From assembly GCF_006715175.1 (NCBI RefSeq), contig NZ_VFMQ01000001.1, positions 1,674,001-1,738,000 of the forward strand: 64,000 bases of DNA, given 5' to 3'. Below, piece by piece: positions 38,181 to 46,544 of this stretch. The stretch comes from Curtobacterium citreum. Its GTDB lineage: Bacteria > Actinomycetota > Actinomycetes > Actinomycetales > Microbacteriaceae. A model generated the notes under the pieces. It had not been told where the DNA came from. It searched no databases and saw only the letters and a list, made by a program, of their open reading frames with translations. The position numbers and the translations under genes were made by a program. Positions within the stretch are counted from its first letter, which is position 1, and every line of letters starts with the position of its first letter.

Positions 38181-38195
38181 TAGTTTGTCTAACTA
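38181..38195. promoter_or_regulatory. MarR-like operator upstream of microprotein module 1
   Basis: On the minus strand this reads TAGTTAGACAAACTA, an imperfect palindrome with arms TAGTT and AACTA. The same site, with one change, precedes module 2 (40826-40840). In both cases exactly 13 nt separate it from ATGCTGG. It overlaps the last codon and stop of the adjacent marR-type gene, whose product is the natural candidate ligand. Confidence 0.65.
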
Positions 38196-38735
38196 CTGAT
38201 CTGAATGCGTACGCATATGGGACAGCGGGTCACGCGCCTCTGATCCGTCGTCCTCCATCGCGGCGATCAGCTCCGTGAAGAACCCGGCCATCTCGTCGAC
38301 GGTCTGCGGCGACAGCCGCTCGGCGGCGGCGATCATCCGGGCGTGCACGTCGGTGAGCTCGGTCCGGACCTCCTCGTCGGTGTGCCCCGTCGCGACGAGC
38401 AGCGCGCCCCGGCCGTCCGTGGGGTCCGGGCGGCGCTCGGCGTGCCCGGAGGCGACGAGGCGCTTCACCACCGCGGTGGTCGACGCGGACGTGATGCCGA
38501 GGTGGGTCGCGAGGTCGCCTGGGCGGACCTGCTCGTCACGCTCGCCGGCGCGCAGGAGGAAGCGGACCGCCTCCATGTCCGTCGCGTTCATCTTCATCGA
38601 CCGCCGCGTCCGCTCGCGCATCGCGACCTCGGCGGCGCGGTATCGCCGCATCAGGGTCAGGACCTCGACGCCGGACCGGGACGGCCGATCGGGGTACCAG
38701 TACCCCGTCGCGTCGTACGTGTCGCCTTCGGCCAC
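38193..38735 (-). CDS. MarR-family transcriptional regulator
   Basis: 180 aa. The winged helix-turn-helix is visible in RPGDLATHLGITSASTTAVVKRLVASGHAERRPDPTDGRGALL. An acidic-aromatic N-terminus (DTYDATGYWYPDRP) and a C-terminal dimerisation helix (MAGFFTELIAAM) complete it. GTG 38735 is chosen because AGGAGG lies 7 nt upstream; a longer frame exists but is Arg/Pro-rich. It is divergent from the acyl-CoA synthetase at 38932 and may control it and the microprotein modules (inference). Confidence 0.88.
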   Translation of the reverse strand: MAEGDTYDATGYWYPDRPSRSGVEVLTLMRRYRAAEVAMRERTRRSMKMNATDMEAVRFLLRAGERDEQVRPGDLATHLGITSASTTAVVKRLVASGHAERRPDPTDGRGALLVATGHTDEEVRTELTDVHARMIAAAERLSPQTVDEMAGFFTELIAAMEDDGSEARDPLSHMRTHSDQ

Positions 38736-38887
38736 GAGCAAACCTCCTGTTGCGGTACGCCGAACAATACCGGGGGACACGCCTGCACCGGGGTACAGGC
38801 GCACGGCCCCGTCGGAGCCGGCAGGCACCGACCGAGCCGGGCGTGCCCTCGCGGCGGGGCGCACGGACGCCGCCCGCGGCCGGGACG

Positions 38888-38893
38888 TAGGCT
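38888..38893 (+). promoter_or_regulatory. -10 hexamer of the 38932 synthetase gene
   Basis: TAGGCT, which would start transcription near 38900, giving a leader of about 30 nt that contains the GGAAGG ribosome binding site. Confidence 0.5.
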
Positions 38894-38931
38894 CCGTCGT
38901 GAGCAGTCGTCACACGAGACGGAAGGTCGGC

Positions 38932-40527
38932 ATGACCAGCACCACCGAGCACCCCGCGTCCAGCACCGTCGCCGGAGCGCGCACCACGCAGGCGACCGCG
39001 TCCGTCGCCGCGATCCTGGCCGAGTCCGCGAGCCGCTACCCCGACGACGTCGCCGTCATCGTGGGCGACCGCCGCACCACCTACGCCGAGCTGTGGGCTG
39101 AGACGCTCGGCTACGCCGGTGCGCTCCGTGCCCGCGGGGTCGCCGAGGGCGACCGCGTCGCCATGCTCGTCCCGAACGTCGCCGACTTCGCCCGCGTCTA
39201 CTACGCCACGCTCGCGCTCGGCGCGGTCGTCGTCCCCGTGCACGCACTGCTCAAGCGGAAGGAGATCGAGTACGTGCTCCGCGACAGCGGCGCGCGACTG
39301 CTGGTCTGCGCCGCCCCGCTCCTCGGCGAGGGCGCCGCCGGCGCCGACCTCGCCGGTGTCGACGTGGTCACCGTGCTCGCACCGGCGGACTCCGCGGACG
39401 GCCACGACCGACTGGAGGCACTGGCCGGGTCGAGCGAGCCCCTCACCACGTACGTGCCCCGGGACCCGTTCGACACGGCCACGATCCTGTACACGAGCGG
39501 CACGACCGGGCGCCCCAAGGGCGCCGAGGGATCGCACTTCGCGCTCCTCGAGCAGGTCAACACGAACCTGATGAGCACGTTCGACATGCACCGCGGCGAC
39601 GTCCTGCTCGGTGCGCTCCCGCTGTTCCACACCTTCGGGCAGACCTGCACCATGAACACCGGCTTCCGCACCGGCGCGACGATCGTGATGCTGCCGAAGT
39701 TCGACGGCGACGCCGCACTCGCAGCCATGGTCGAGCACGGCTGCGAGATCTTCATGGGCGTCCCCACGATGTACATGGCGCTCCTCGACGCGGCGACCCG
39801 CAGCGAGGGTCGCCCGGCCCTGCGCTACGCGATCTCCGGGGGCGCGTCGCTCCCGCTCGCCGTGCTCGAGAAGTTCCAGCAGGTGTACGACGCGCCGATC
39901 CACGAGGGCTACGGCCTGACCGAGACCTCGCCCGTCGCGTCCTTCAACCACGTCGGCACCGCGCCGCACCCCGGGACGATCGGGACGCCGATCTGGGGCG
40001 TCGACATCGAGATCGCCGACCCCGAGGTCACCGACGCCGTCCGGTTCCTGCCGAACGGCGAGATCGGCGAGCTCGTGATCCGCGGGCACAACCTGATGAA
40101 CGGGTACCTGAACCGCCCCGAGGACACCGCCGCCGTGATGGTGGACGGATGGTTCCGCACCGGAGACCTCGGCACGAAGGGCGACGACGGGTACCTGACG
40201 ATCGTCGACCGCACCAAGGACATGATCATCCGGAACGGCTACAACGTGTACCCGCGGCAGGTCGAGGAGGTCCTCGCGTCGCACCCCGACGTGACCATGG
40301 CCGCCGTGTTCGGGATCCCGCACGAGGTGCACGGGCAGGAGGTCGCCGCGGCCGTGGTCCTGCGCGACGGGGCGACCGTCACGCCGGAGGAGCTCATCCA
40401 CTTCGTCGCTGACGAGATCGCCGTCTACAAGTACCCGCGGGTCGTACACGTCCTCGAAGCGCTGCCGCTCGGGCCGAGCGGGAAGGTGCTCAAGCGGGAG
40501 CTCGTCGACCGGTTCGGGGACGCCTGA
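38932..40527 (+). CDS. Fatty acyl-CoA synthetase (FadD-like AMP-binding ligase)
   Basis: 531 aa. P-loop ILYTSGTTGRPKG, EGYGLTETSPV adenine motif, WFRTGDLGTKGDDGYLTIVDRTKDMII hinge and C-terminal catalytic Lys in LPLGPSGKVLKREL. This arrangement fits long-chain fatty acid CoA ligases. GGAAGG precedes ATG 38932; GTG 38899 in the same frame is less likely. Divergent from the MarR regulator, a frequent pairing for fatty-acid or aromatic-acid use. Confidence 0.9.
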   Translation: MTSTTEHPASSTVAGARTTQATASVAAILAESASRYPDDVAVIVGDRRTTYAELWAETLGYAGALRARGVAEGDRVAMLVPNVADFARVYYATLALGAVVVPVHALLKRKEIEYVLRDSGARLLVCAAPLLGEGAAGADLAGVDVVTVLAPADSADGHDRLEALAGSSEPLTTYVPRDPFDTATILYTSGTTGRPKGAEGSHFALLEQVNTNLMSTFDMHRGDVLLGALPLFHTFGQTCTMNTGFRTGATIVMLPKFDGDAALAAMVEHGCEIFMGVPTMYMALLDAATRSEGRPALRYAISGGASLPLAVLEKFQQVYDAPIHEGYGLTETSPVASFNHVGTAPHPGTIGTPIWGVDIEIADPEVTDAVRFLPNGEIGELVIRGHNLMNGYLNRPEDTAAVMVDGWFRTGDLGTKGDDGYLTIVDRTKDMIIRNGYNVYPRQVEEVLASHPDVTMAAVFGIPHEVHGQEVAAAVVLRDGATVTPEELIHFVADEIAVYKYPRVVHVLEALPLGPSGKVLKRELVDRFGDA

Positions 40528-40569
40528 CGGATCGGCAGCGCCGACCGGTGCCGGTAGGATCGACGGCAG

Positions 40570-40642
40570 GGGCCTTTAGCTCAGCTGGTAGAGCGCCACG
40601 TTTACACCGTGGATGTCGTCGGTTCGATCCCGGCAGGGCCCA
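40570..40642 (+). tRNA. tRNA-Val (TAC)
   Basis: A 73-nt cloverleaf. Acceptor GGGCCTT pairs with AGGGCCC, the anticodon stem CCACG/CGTGG encloses loop TTTACAC with anticodon TAC at 40603-40605, T-loop TTCGATC, discriminator A. A TAGGAT hexamer about 11 nt upstream is the likely -10. Confidence 0.96.
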
Positions 40643-40825
40643 CTGGTGCGCGACCGGCGCCGGCCGAGTCTCGGGCGGTGCGACGAGTCTCGTACCCGGG
40701 CACGCGGAACTCGTCGCCGGGGCCGAGACTCGGTGCGGGAACCGGCCGATCGGTGGGCGGCGATGCGGGACACCGATCCGTCCGCGTCCTGCGCTCCGCC
40801 TCGGGCGCCATCCGGTTCCCGAACG
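40643..40825. other. Gene-free stretch after tRNA-Val
   Basis: No supported gene. It contains CCGAGTCTCGG (40664-40674) and its inverse CCGAGACTCGG (40723-40733), which could pair across about 50 nt. Confidence 0.5.
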
Positions 40826-40840
40826 TAGTTAGGCAAACTA
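40826..40840. promoter_or_regulatory. MarR-like operator upstream of microprotein module 2
   Basis: TAGTTAGGCAAACTA. It matches the site before module 1 at 14 of 15 positions in the same orientation relative to the genes, and is likewise 13 nt from an ATGCTGG. Confidence 0.65.
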
Positions 40841-40899
40841 ACCTCGAGGCGTCATGCTGGTGACGAGCGCTCCCCGGCGCACCAGTGAGGCGGCCCGAC

Positions 40900-41046
40900 A
40901 TGGAACCGACGACGATCCCCGCGATCCACGTCGCACCCCGCGACCTGCCACGGCTGCGTCTGGTCGCCGCGGGTGCCACAGCGCTCGGGCTCGCCCTGGC
41001 CACCGCTGCCGCCTCGGTCCTCGTCGTCGTCCTGGTGCCGGCGTGA
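40900..41046 (+). CDS. 48-aa single-helix membrane peptide, copy 2
   Basis: 48 residues. A short polar N-terminus (MEPTTIPAIHVAPRDLPRLR) is followed by one long hydrophobic helix to the C-terminus. TGAGG lies upstream of ATG 40900. Its TGA overlaps the GTG of the next gene by 4 nt, so translation is coupled. It parallels the 49-aa gene at 37964-38113 in size and layout, though the sequences have diverged. Confidence 0.65.
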   Translation: MEPTTIPAIHVAPRDLPRLRLVAAGATALGLALATAAASVLVVVLVPA

Positions 41047-41204
41047 CCGGACACGAGCACGCCGAGGACCCCCGGACGCAGGCCGTCGAGTGGCACCGCC
41101 GCGGGATGAGCCACCCGGACGAGATCGCGGCGATGGTGCTCCGCCGGGTCGGTGAGGACGTCCCGCGGGAGCCGACCTACGGCGACTTCTTCGTCGCGCC
41201 CTGA
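41043..41204 (+). CDS. 53-aa microprotein (WHRRGM-HPDEI family), copy 2
   Basis: 53 residues, the same length as copy 1 at 37797-37958. Shared core: EWHRRGMxHPDEI, then V-x(2)-R, then VPxEPxYGDFF near the C-terminus. It has no hydrophobic segment. The overlap with the membrane peptide gene fixes the GTG start. Unknown family. Confidence 0.75.
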   Translation: MTGHEHAEDPRTQAVEWHRRGMSHPDEIAAMVLRRVGEDVPREPTYGDFFVAP

Positions 41205-41268
41205 ACGCAGCGCGCCCGACGCACGGCGCGCCCGACGCGCAGCACGCGCGCCGCGCGGACCGGATCGA

Positions 41269-41300
41269 TCGCTAGGCGCTCTAGCGAATTCGCCTAGGGT
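41269..41300 (+). promoter_or_regulatory. Operator TCGCTAG-N5-CTAGCGA with leaderless -10
   Basis: A perfect 7-bp inverted repeat with a 5-bp spacer (41269-41287) ends 7 nt before TAGGGT (41295-41300), which lies 6 nt before GTG 41307. The palindrome covers the -35 region, the usual place for a repressor site. Confidence 0.6.
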
Positions 41301-41306
41301 GGCACG

Positions 41307-41444
41307 GTGCCCTCACAGCAGCCCGGACCGAACGACCACGACCACCAGCGGTTCGTGGACGAGTTCGTCAACTCGCTCGCCCCGGTCGAGGCCCTCGAGG
41401 ACGACCGACCGGTGGACGCGGAGCCCGGTCAGCCGAAGCGCTGA
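41307..41444 (+). CDS. 45-aa acidic small protein, leaderless
   Basis: 45 residues, strongly acidic (DEFVNSLAPVEALEDDRPVD region), no hydrophobic helix. Its support is regulatory: a palindromic operator and a TAGGGT -10 exactly 6 nt before GTG. Its 3' end overlaps the end of the opposing AraC-type gene by 16 nt. No family recognised. Confidence 0.55.
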   Translation: MPSQQPGPNDHDHQRFVDEFVNSLAPVEALEDDRPVDAEPGQPKR

Positions 41445-42394
41445 ACCCGTCGGAGCGTCTCGGACGGTCGCTCCCCGAACGACTCCGCGTAGAACGCGGC
41501 GAACCGGCCCAGGTGCGCGAACCCCCACGCGCCCGCCGTGGCCGCGACCGTCGTGGACGTCGGGTCGCCGGCCACCAGCTGCGCCCGCACCCGGTGCAGC
41601 CGGACCTGGCGGAGGAACGCCATCGGTGTGGTGTCGGCGTGCCGTTGGAAGGTCGCCTGCAGGGCGCGGGCCTTGACCCCGGCAGCGCGGACCACGTCGG
41701 TCCCGGTGATCGGACGGTGTGCGTTCGCGATCATCCACTCCTGTGCGAACCGCATCGTCGCCGGGCCCTCGAACAGGGCGACGTCGACCGTCGGGGCGGC
41801 GTCGTACGCGTCGACGACCGACTCGGCGACGAGCATGTTGAGGGCCGCACGGCGGTCCCGGTCGGTGCCGGGGTCGAGGAGCTCCGGCGCGGCGGCACGG
41901 ATGAGGCCACGGAGGTGTTCGAGGTGCGCGGCGTCCGTCGTGCTGGTGAACGTCAGGGGGCCGGGCACGGTGGCGCGACGGGCCGCGGCGACGGACTCGA
42001 GGAAGCCGCTGTCGAACCGGATGAGGTGCTGCGTGGTGGGGAGCGCCTCGAACGCGAAGTCGCGTCCGACCGGGTACATCACCGGGACGCCGGGCTGCAT
42101 CTGCAGGGGATCGCGGGACGCCGAGTCGAGCGTCAGCCCGGGAGCCGTCGCCCAGGCGAGCACGTACCCGGTGCCCTGCCCGACCGTGCCCCAGCGGTTC
42201 GCGCCCACGGACGAGGTGCCGACCGTGACCTCGTCGTCGCCGACGGCTCGGTAGCGCCAGGAGAACCCGTCGGGCACCGCGCGCCCGACGTTGATGTCCG
42301 GGCTGTCGTAGACGCGCTCGTAGAACGCGACCGCCTCGTCGATGGAGGTACTGCGGCGGTCGACGTCGTGCGGGAGCGCGGCATCGGTGGGCAT
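41429..42394 (-). CDS. AraC-family transcriptional regulator
   Basis: 321 aa. The C-terminal double helix-turn-helix is clear (ITGTDVVRAAGVKARALQATFQRHADTTPMAFLRQVRLHRVRAQL, then VAATAGAWGFAHLGRFAAFYAESFGERPSETLRR). The N-terminal part resembles the AraC-like ligand domain of actinobacterial regulators. ATG 42394 has GGAGGG upstream; the frame further 5' runs through the katG terminator. Target unknown. Confidence 0.9.
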   Translation of the reverse strand: MPTDAALPHDVDRRSTSIDEAVAFYERVYDSPDINVGRAVPDGFSWRYRAVGDDEVTVGTSSVGANRWGTVGQGTGYVLAWATAPGLTLDSASRDPLQMQPGVPVMYPVGRDFAFEALPTTQHLIRFDSGFLESVAAARRATVPGPLTFTSTTDAAHLEHLRGLIRAAAPELLDPGTDRDRRAALNMLVAESVVDAYDAAPTVDVALFEGPATMRFAQEWMIANAHRPITGTDVVRAAGVKARALQATFQRHADTTPMAFLRQVRLHRVRAQLVAGDPTSTTVAATAGAWGFAHLGRFAAFYAESFGERPSETLRRVQRFG

Positions 42395-42474
42395 GCCCTC
42401 CACATTCTGCCGGTCTCCACCGACGGTCGATGCCCCACACCGGGGGCGAGTGCGGACGGTGGATGGTGACCGGC

Positions 42475-42524
42475 TGACGGACGGGAGGCGCGGTGCCGGC
42501 TGGCACCGCGCCTCCCGTCCGTCA
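42475..42524. terminator. 23-bp perfect hairpin after katG
   Basis: TGACGGACGGGAGGCGCGG... pairs exactly over 23 bp around a GGCT loop, 42 nt beyond the katG stop. The same stem occurs at 62228-62275. Confidence 0.8.
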
Positions 42525-42565
42525 CGCGGTCGCGCCACGTGCCCGGCTCGCGCCGCGTCGAGGGC

Positions 42566-44944
42566 TCACGCCGCCATCGGTCCGTACCGGCGGTGCCCCT
42601 TGACGTCGTACCGGTCGAGCATCATGACCTTGTCCCACGCCGCGACGAAGTCGCGGACGAACCGCTCGTGCCCGTCGCTGCCCGCGTAGGCGTCGACGAT
42701 CGAGCGCAGCTGCGCGTTCGAGCCGAAGAGCAGGTCGGCGCGGGACGCCGTCCAGCGCTCCTCGCCGGTGCCCTGCACCGTGCCGGTGAACGTCGTCTCG
42801 GTGTCGTCGGTCTTCGTCCACACCAGGTCGGTGTCCGTCAGGTTCACGAAGAAGTCCGTCGTGAGCGCCCCGACCCGGTCGGTCAGGACACCGGTCGACG
42901 AGCCGTCCCAGTTCGCCCCGAGGACGCGGAGCCCGCCCGTCAGGACCGTCCACTCGGGTGCGGTGAGCGTCATGAGGTTCGCGCGGTCGAGGAAGACGGC
43001 CTCCGGTGCGACCCCGGGGGCGAAGTCCGCGAAGCGTTCCGAGACGTGGTTGCGGAACCCGTCGGCGACCGGGCGGAGCCACTCGAACATCTCGACGTCG
43101 GTCTGCTCCTGCGTCGCGTCCACCCGGCCCGGGGTGAAGGGCACGGTGACCTCGACGCCGGCGGCGCGTGCGGCGTCCTCGACACCGACGCAGCCGGCGA
43201 GGACGACGAGGTCGGCGAGGGACACGTGGCCACCGCCGCGGGCGAAGTCGGCCTGGACGCCGCGGAGCGCCTCGACGACGGGGACGGTCCGGCGGTTCAC
43301 CGGCCAGTCCTTCTGCGGCGCGAGGGCGATCCGGCCGCCGTTCGCACCGCCGCGCTTGTCGCTGTCGCGGTAGGTCGACGCGGCGGAGTACGCGGTGACG
43401 ACGAGGTCCGAGGCGGAGATCCCGGTGTCGCGGACCGCCTGGCGGAGCGTGTCGAGGTCGGCCTCGCCGAGGGGCGCGCCCGTCGCGTCAGGGAGCGGGT
43501 CCTGCCAGAGCAGCTCGTCGGAGATCGTCGTCTCCGGGCCGAGGTAGCGGTGCTTCGGCCCCATGTCGCGGTGCGTCAGCTTGTACCAGGCCTTCGAGAA
43601 CGCGGTCGTGAACAGGTCGAAGTCGGCGAGGAACCGCTCGCAGACCTCGCGGTAGGCCGGGTCGACCTTCAGCGCGAGGTCCGACGTCATCATCATGAGC
43701 GCGTGGGTCTCGCCGGGCACGTGGGCGTCCGGCGTGCGCGGGGCGTCCGCGTCGACGGGCGTCCACTGGAGGGCACCGGCGGGGCTGCGGGTCTGCTCCC
43801 ACTCGTGGCCGAACAGGTTCTCGAGGTAGCTGTTGTCCCAGCGGGTGGGGTCCTGCGTCCAGCTGCCCTCGATGCCGTTCGTCGAGGTGTCCTTGCCGTT
43901 GCCGGCGCCCTGCGGGTTGTGCCAGCCGAGCCCCATCGACTCGATGGGTGCGAGTTCCGGCGACGGCCCGATCTTCGCCGCGGGCACCATGCCGTGGCTC
44001 TTGCCGAACGCGTGGCCACCGGCGATCAGGGCGACGGTCTCCTCGTCGTTCATCGCCATCCGCGTGAACGTGATCCGGATGTCCCGGGCGGAGCCGAGCG
44101 GGTCGCCGTTCGCGTACGGGCCCTCGGGGTTCACGTAGATGAGCGCCTGGTGCGACGCGGCCAGCGGGCTCTGCAGGTCGTAGTCGGCGTCGCCGTTCTG
44201 CCCGTGCCAGCGCTCGTCACGACTGACCATCTCGTCCATGCTCGTCACGGCGTGCGGGTCCCAGACCTCGGGGCCCCACCAGGTGCCGTCGTCCGGCTCC
44301 CACGCGTCGAGGCGTCCGCCGCCGAAGCCGTACGTCGGCAGACCCATCAGCTCGAGGGAGCAGTTGCCGGTCAGGACCATGAGGTCCGCCCAGGACAGGG
44401 CGTTGCCGTACTTGTGCTTGATCGGCTGGAGCAGGCGGCGGGACTTGTCGGTGTTGCCGTTGTCCCACCAGCTGCCGATCGGGGCGAACCGCTGCATCGC
44501 GGTCCCCGCGCCGCCGCGGCCGTCCGCGATGCGGTAGGTGCCGGCGGCGTGCCACGCCATCCGGATCATCTGCGGGCCGTAGTTGCCGTAGTCGGCGGGC
44601 CACCAGTCCACCGAGGTCGTGAGGAGGGTCTTGATGTCGCGCTTGAGTTCCTCGAGGTCGATCGTCGCGAAGGCCGCGGCGTAGTCGAAGTCGGGACCGA
44701 GCGGGTCGGCGTCCACACCGTTGCGGTGCAGGAGCTCGACGCGGAGGCGCTGGGGGTACCAGGCCTCCAGGGTCGGCGACTGCCCGAAGGAGCCGCCCAG
44801 GTGGTCGCCGCCGGCCGGCAGGGAGCCGGCCATGTGGAAGCTGCAGGTGTCGGTGCCGTCCGCGTCGCGGTGGTCCGCGCCGCCGTGCCCGGCGCCACGG
44901 TGGTCCGGGTCGCCGTTGCTGCTGGTCGTGCTGTTCTCGCTCAA
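42566..44944 (-). CDS. katG: Catalase-peroxidase
   Basis: 792 aa, slightly longer than usual. Haem enzyme that removes hydrogen peroxide. The distal site [11 protein letters not shown] (Arg, Trp, His) and the proximal haem ligand in [14 protein letters not shown] are intact. The Tyr of YVNPEGP and Met of RMAMNDEE, which form the Met-Tyr-Trp adduct, are present. The duplicated, haem-free C-terminal domain follows. The start is a TTG at 44944 with AGGAGC 5 nt before it. The N-terminal 35 residues are rich in His, Asp and Gly. Confidence 0.96.
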   Translation of the reverse strand: MSENSTTSSNGDPDHRGAGHGGADHRDADGTDTCSFHMAGSLPAGGDHLGGSFGQSPTLEAWYPQRLRVELLHRNGVDADPLGPDFDYAAAFATIDLEELKRDIKTLLTTSVDWWPADYGNYGPQMIRMAWHAAGTYRIADGRGGAGTAMQRFAPIGSWWDNGNTDKSRRLLQPIKHKYGNALSWADLMVLTGNCSLELMGLPTYGFGGGRLDAWEPDDGTWWGPEVWDPHAVTSMDEMVSRDERWHGQNGDADYDLQSPLAASHQALIYVNPEGPYANGDPLGSARDIRITFTRMAMNDEETVALIAGGHAFGKSHGMVPAAKIGPSPELAPIESMGLGWHNPQGAGNGKDTSTNGIEGSWTQDPTRWDNSYLENLFGHEWEQTRSPAGALQWTPVDADAPRTPDAHVPGETHALMMMTSDLALKVDPAYREVCERFLADFDLFTTAFSKAWYKLTHRDMGPKHRYLGPETTISDELLWQDPLPDATGAPLGEADLDTLRQAVRDTGISASDLVVTAYSAASTYRDSDKRGGANGGRIALAPQKDWPVNRRTVPVVEALRGVQADFARGGGHVSLADLVVLAGCVGVEDAARAAGVEVTVPFTPGRVDATQEQTDVEMFEWLRPVADGFRNHVSERFADFAPGVAPEAVFLDRANLMTLTAPEWTVLTGGLRVLGANWDGSSTGVLTDRVGALTTDFFVNLTDTDLVWTKTDDTETTFTGTVQGTGEERWTASRADLLFGSNAQLRSIVDAYAGSDGHERFVRDFVAAWDKVMMLDRYDVKGHRRYGPMAA

Positions 44945-45038
44945 CGCTGCTCCTGTTCGATGCTGTCCGCGGAACGCGGGGGCCGGTGGTCACGCTTCGC
45001 TCCCCGCCTGGGAGGAGCACGGGAGGGGTGCGGTCGGA

Positions 45039-45098
45039 GGCTGTCAGCCCGTCCAGACCGCCCGGTCGTGCTGGGTGGCTGTCAGCCCTTCCAGACCG
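45039..45098. repeat. 22-bp direct repeat at the 3' end of the DUF2231 gene
   Basis: GGCTGTCAGCCCGTCCAGACCG (45039-45060; shown here only by its key halves GGCTGTCAGCC and CCAGACCG) recurs at 45077-45098 with one change. The second copy contains the stop codon of the DUF2231 gene. Probably a small tandem duplication. Confidence 0.75.
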
Positions 45099-45546
45099 AC
45101 ACGGCGCCGGCGTGGCCGATCACGACGACCTCGATGATCGAGCCGATCCCGGCGGCGACGAGCAGCACCGGACCGACGACGCCGACGGCCCGCACGAGCC
45201 CGGTGTTCGTCACGCGCGGTGCGGCGAACCGGTGCCACCCCCACCACAGCGTCACGAGCACGAACACCGCGATCGACCACGGCAGCAGTCCGTCCGCGAG
45301 CTCGGTGTGCCGTTCGAGCAGGGCGGTCTCCTTCTCGCGGTGCTCGAGCCACTCGCCGGACGACGTCGCCAGGGGCACCGACACCAGGGCGACGAGCGCG
45401 ATGATCGGCGCACCGACCGCGAGCCACCGTCGGGCGGCGGGCCACGCGGCGACCACGATGGCGCTCAGAGCGGCGACCGGGACCGAGACGGTGGTCAGGT
45501 GGACGAGGAGGGGGTGCAGCGGGACGCCGTCGAACTGCCAGTTCAC
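45082..45546 (-). CDS. DUF2231 membrane protein
   Basis: 154 aa with four predicted membrane helices. The signature GVPLHPLLVHLT at the N-terminus identifies DUF2231. A polar loop (SSGEWLEHREKETALLERHTELADG) holds conserved Glu and His residues that could bind haem or metal (inference). GGAAGG precedes GTG 45546. It lies upstream of katG on the same strand, 137 nt away, suggesting a shared oxidative-stress role. Confidence 0.85.
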   Translation of the reverse strand: MNWQFDGVPLHPLLVHLTTVSVPVAALSAIVVAAWPAARRWLAVGAPIIALVALVSVPLATSSGEWLEHREKETALLERHTELADGLLPWSIAVFVLVTLWWGWHRFAAPRVTNTGLVRAVGVVGPVLLVAAGIGSIIEVVVIGHAGAVSVWKG

Positions 45547-45706
45547 GAGGGGGCCTTCCGGTTCGCGCGCCGGGCCGTCCGACGCCTCGCTCTCAGGCAA
45601 CCGGCTGGGTCCGCCCACCGCCCGCCCGACGGGCCGATCAGCGCACTCCGCGATCACTCGAAACCACACACGAACGCGGGCCGCCGGACCTGGTTCACTC
45701 GGACCC

Positions 45707-46456
45707 ATGAGCGAACCCGAGCCCCGCGCTGCAGAGCCGTCGGCCGCCGAGCCGCACCCCGGCGAGGCCCACACCGGTGACCTGTCCTCGCGGCTGAACT
45801 GGCTCCGCGCCGGTGTCCTCGGCGCGAACGACGGCATCGTGTCCACCGCGTCGATCGTCGTGGGCGTCGCCGGTGCGTCGACGTCCGTGCCGGCGATCGC
45901 CACCGCGGGCATCGCGGCCCTGGTCGGCGGTGCGGTGTCGATGGCCCTCGGCGAGTACGTCTCGGTGAGCAGCCAGTCCGACAGCCAGCGCGCGCTGATC
46001 GAGAAGGAGCGCCGGGAGCTCGCCGAGGACCCGGACGCCGAGCTCGAGGAACTCACGCGGCTGTGGCAGGACCGCGGGCTCCAGCGGGACACCGCCGAGC
46101 GCGTCGCCGCGGAGCTGACCGACCGGGACGCCCTGCGTGCACACCTGACGACGGAGCTCGGCATCGACGAGGACGAGGTCGTGAGCCCCTGGCACGCCGC
46201 CGGCGCCTCGGCCGTGGCGTTCTCGGTCGGGGCACTCCTGCCGCTCCTCGCGATCCTGCTGCCGCCCGACGCCGTCCGGGTCCCCGTCACCTTCGTCGTC
46301 GTGCTCCTCGCCCTCGCGCTCACCGGGGCGATCGGTGCGAAGATCGGCGGGGGGTCCGTGCCACGGGCGACCATCCGCGTCGTCGTCGGCGGGGCGCTCG
46401 CCCTGGCGGCCACGTTCCTGATCGGATCGCTCCTGGGGACGAGCGGCGTCGTCTGA
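45707..46456 (+). CDS. VIT family (CCC1-like) Fe/Mn transporter
   Basis: 249 aa. Five helices with the VIT hallmark first helix WLRAGVLGANDGIVSTASIVVGVAGA and the helix ALVGGAVSMALGEYVSVSSQSD. The acidic cytoplasmic metal-binding helix region follows (KERRELAEDPDAELEELTRLWQDRGL). It probably exports or stores Fe2+ or Mn2+. Its neighbourhood with katG fits metal and peroxide control. Confidence 0.92.
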   Translation: MSEPEPRAAEPSAAEPHPGEAHTGDLSSRLNWLRAGVLGANDGIVSTASIVVGVAGASTSVPAIATAGIAALVGGAVSMALGEYVSVSSQSDSQRALIEKERRELAEDPDAELEELTRLWQDRGLQRDTAERVAAELTDRDALRAHLTTELGIDEDEVVSPWHAAGASAVAFSVGALLPLLAILLPPDAVRVPVTFVVVLLALALTGAIGAKIGGGSVPRATIRVVVGGALALAATFLIGSLLGTSGVV

Positions 46457-46544
46457 CGCCGGCGCCGACCGGCAGCGGCCGGCGGCACCGGCCGACGCCG
46501 CCAGCCGCCACCGCAGACGACGGACACCCGGGAGGGGACACACG

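Noticed and set aside
40854..41204. 116-aa frame starting at ATG 40854
   Set aside because: The first part is out of frame with the conserved membrane peptide and Arg/Pro-rich. Conservation with module 1 starts at GTG 41043.
42539..45706. Long plus-strand open frame over katG and DUF2231, continuing into the VIT gene
   Set aside because: Only the part from 45707 is a real protein (VIT family). The rest is antisense to katG with low-complexity Arg/Gly/Val composition.
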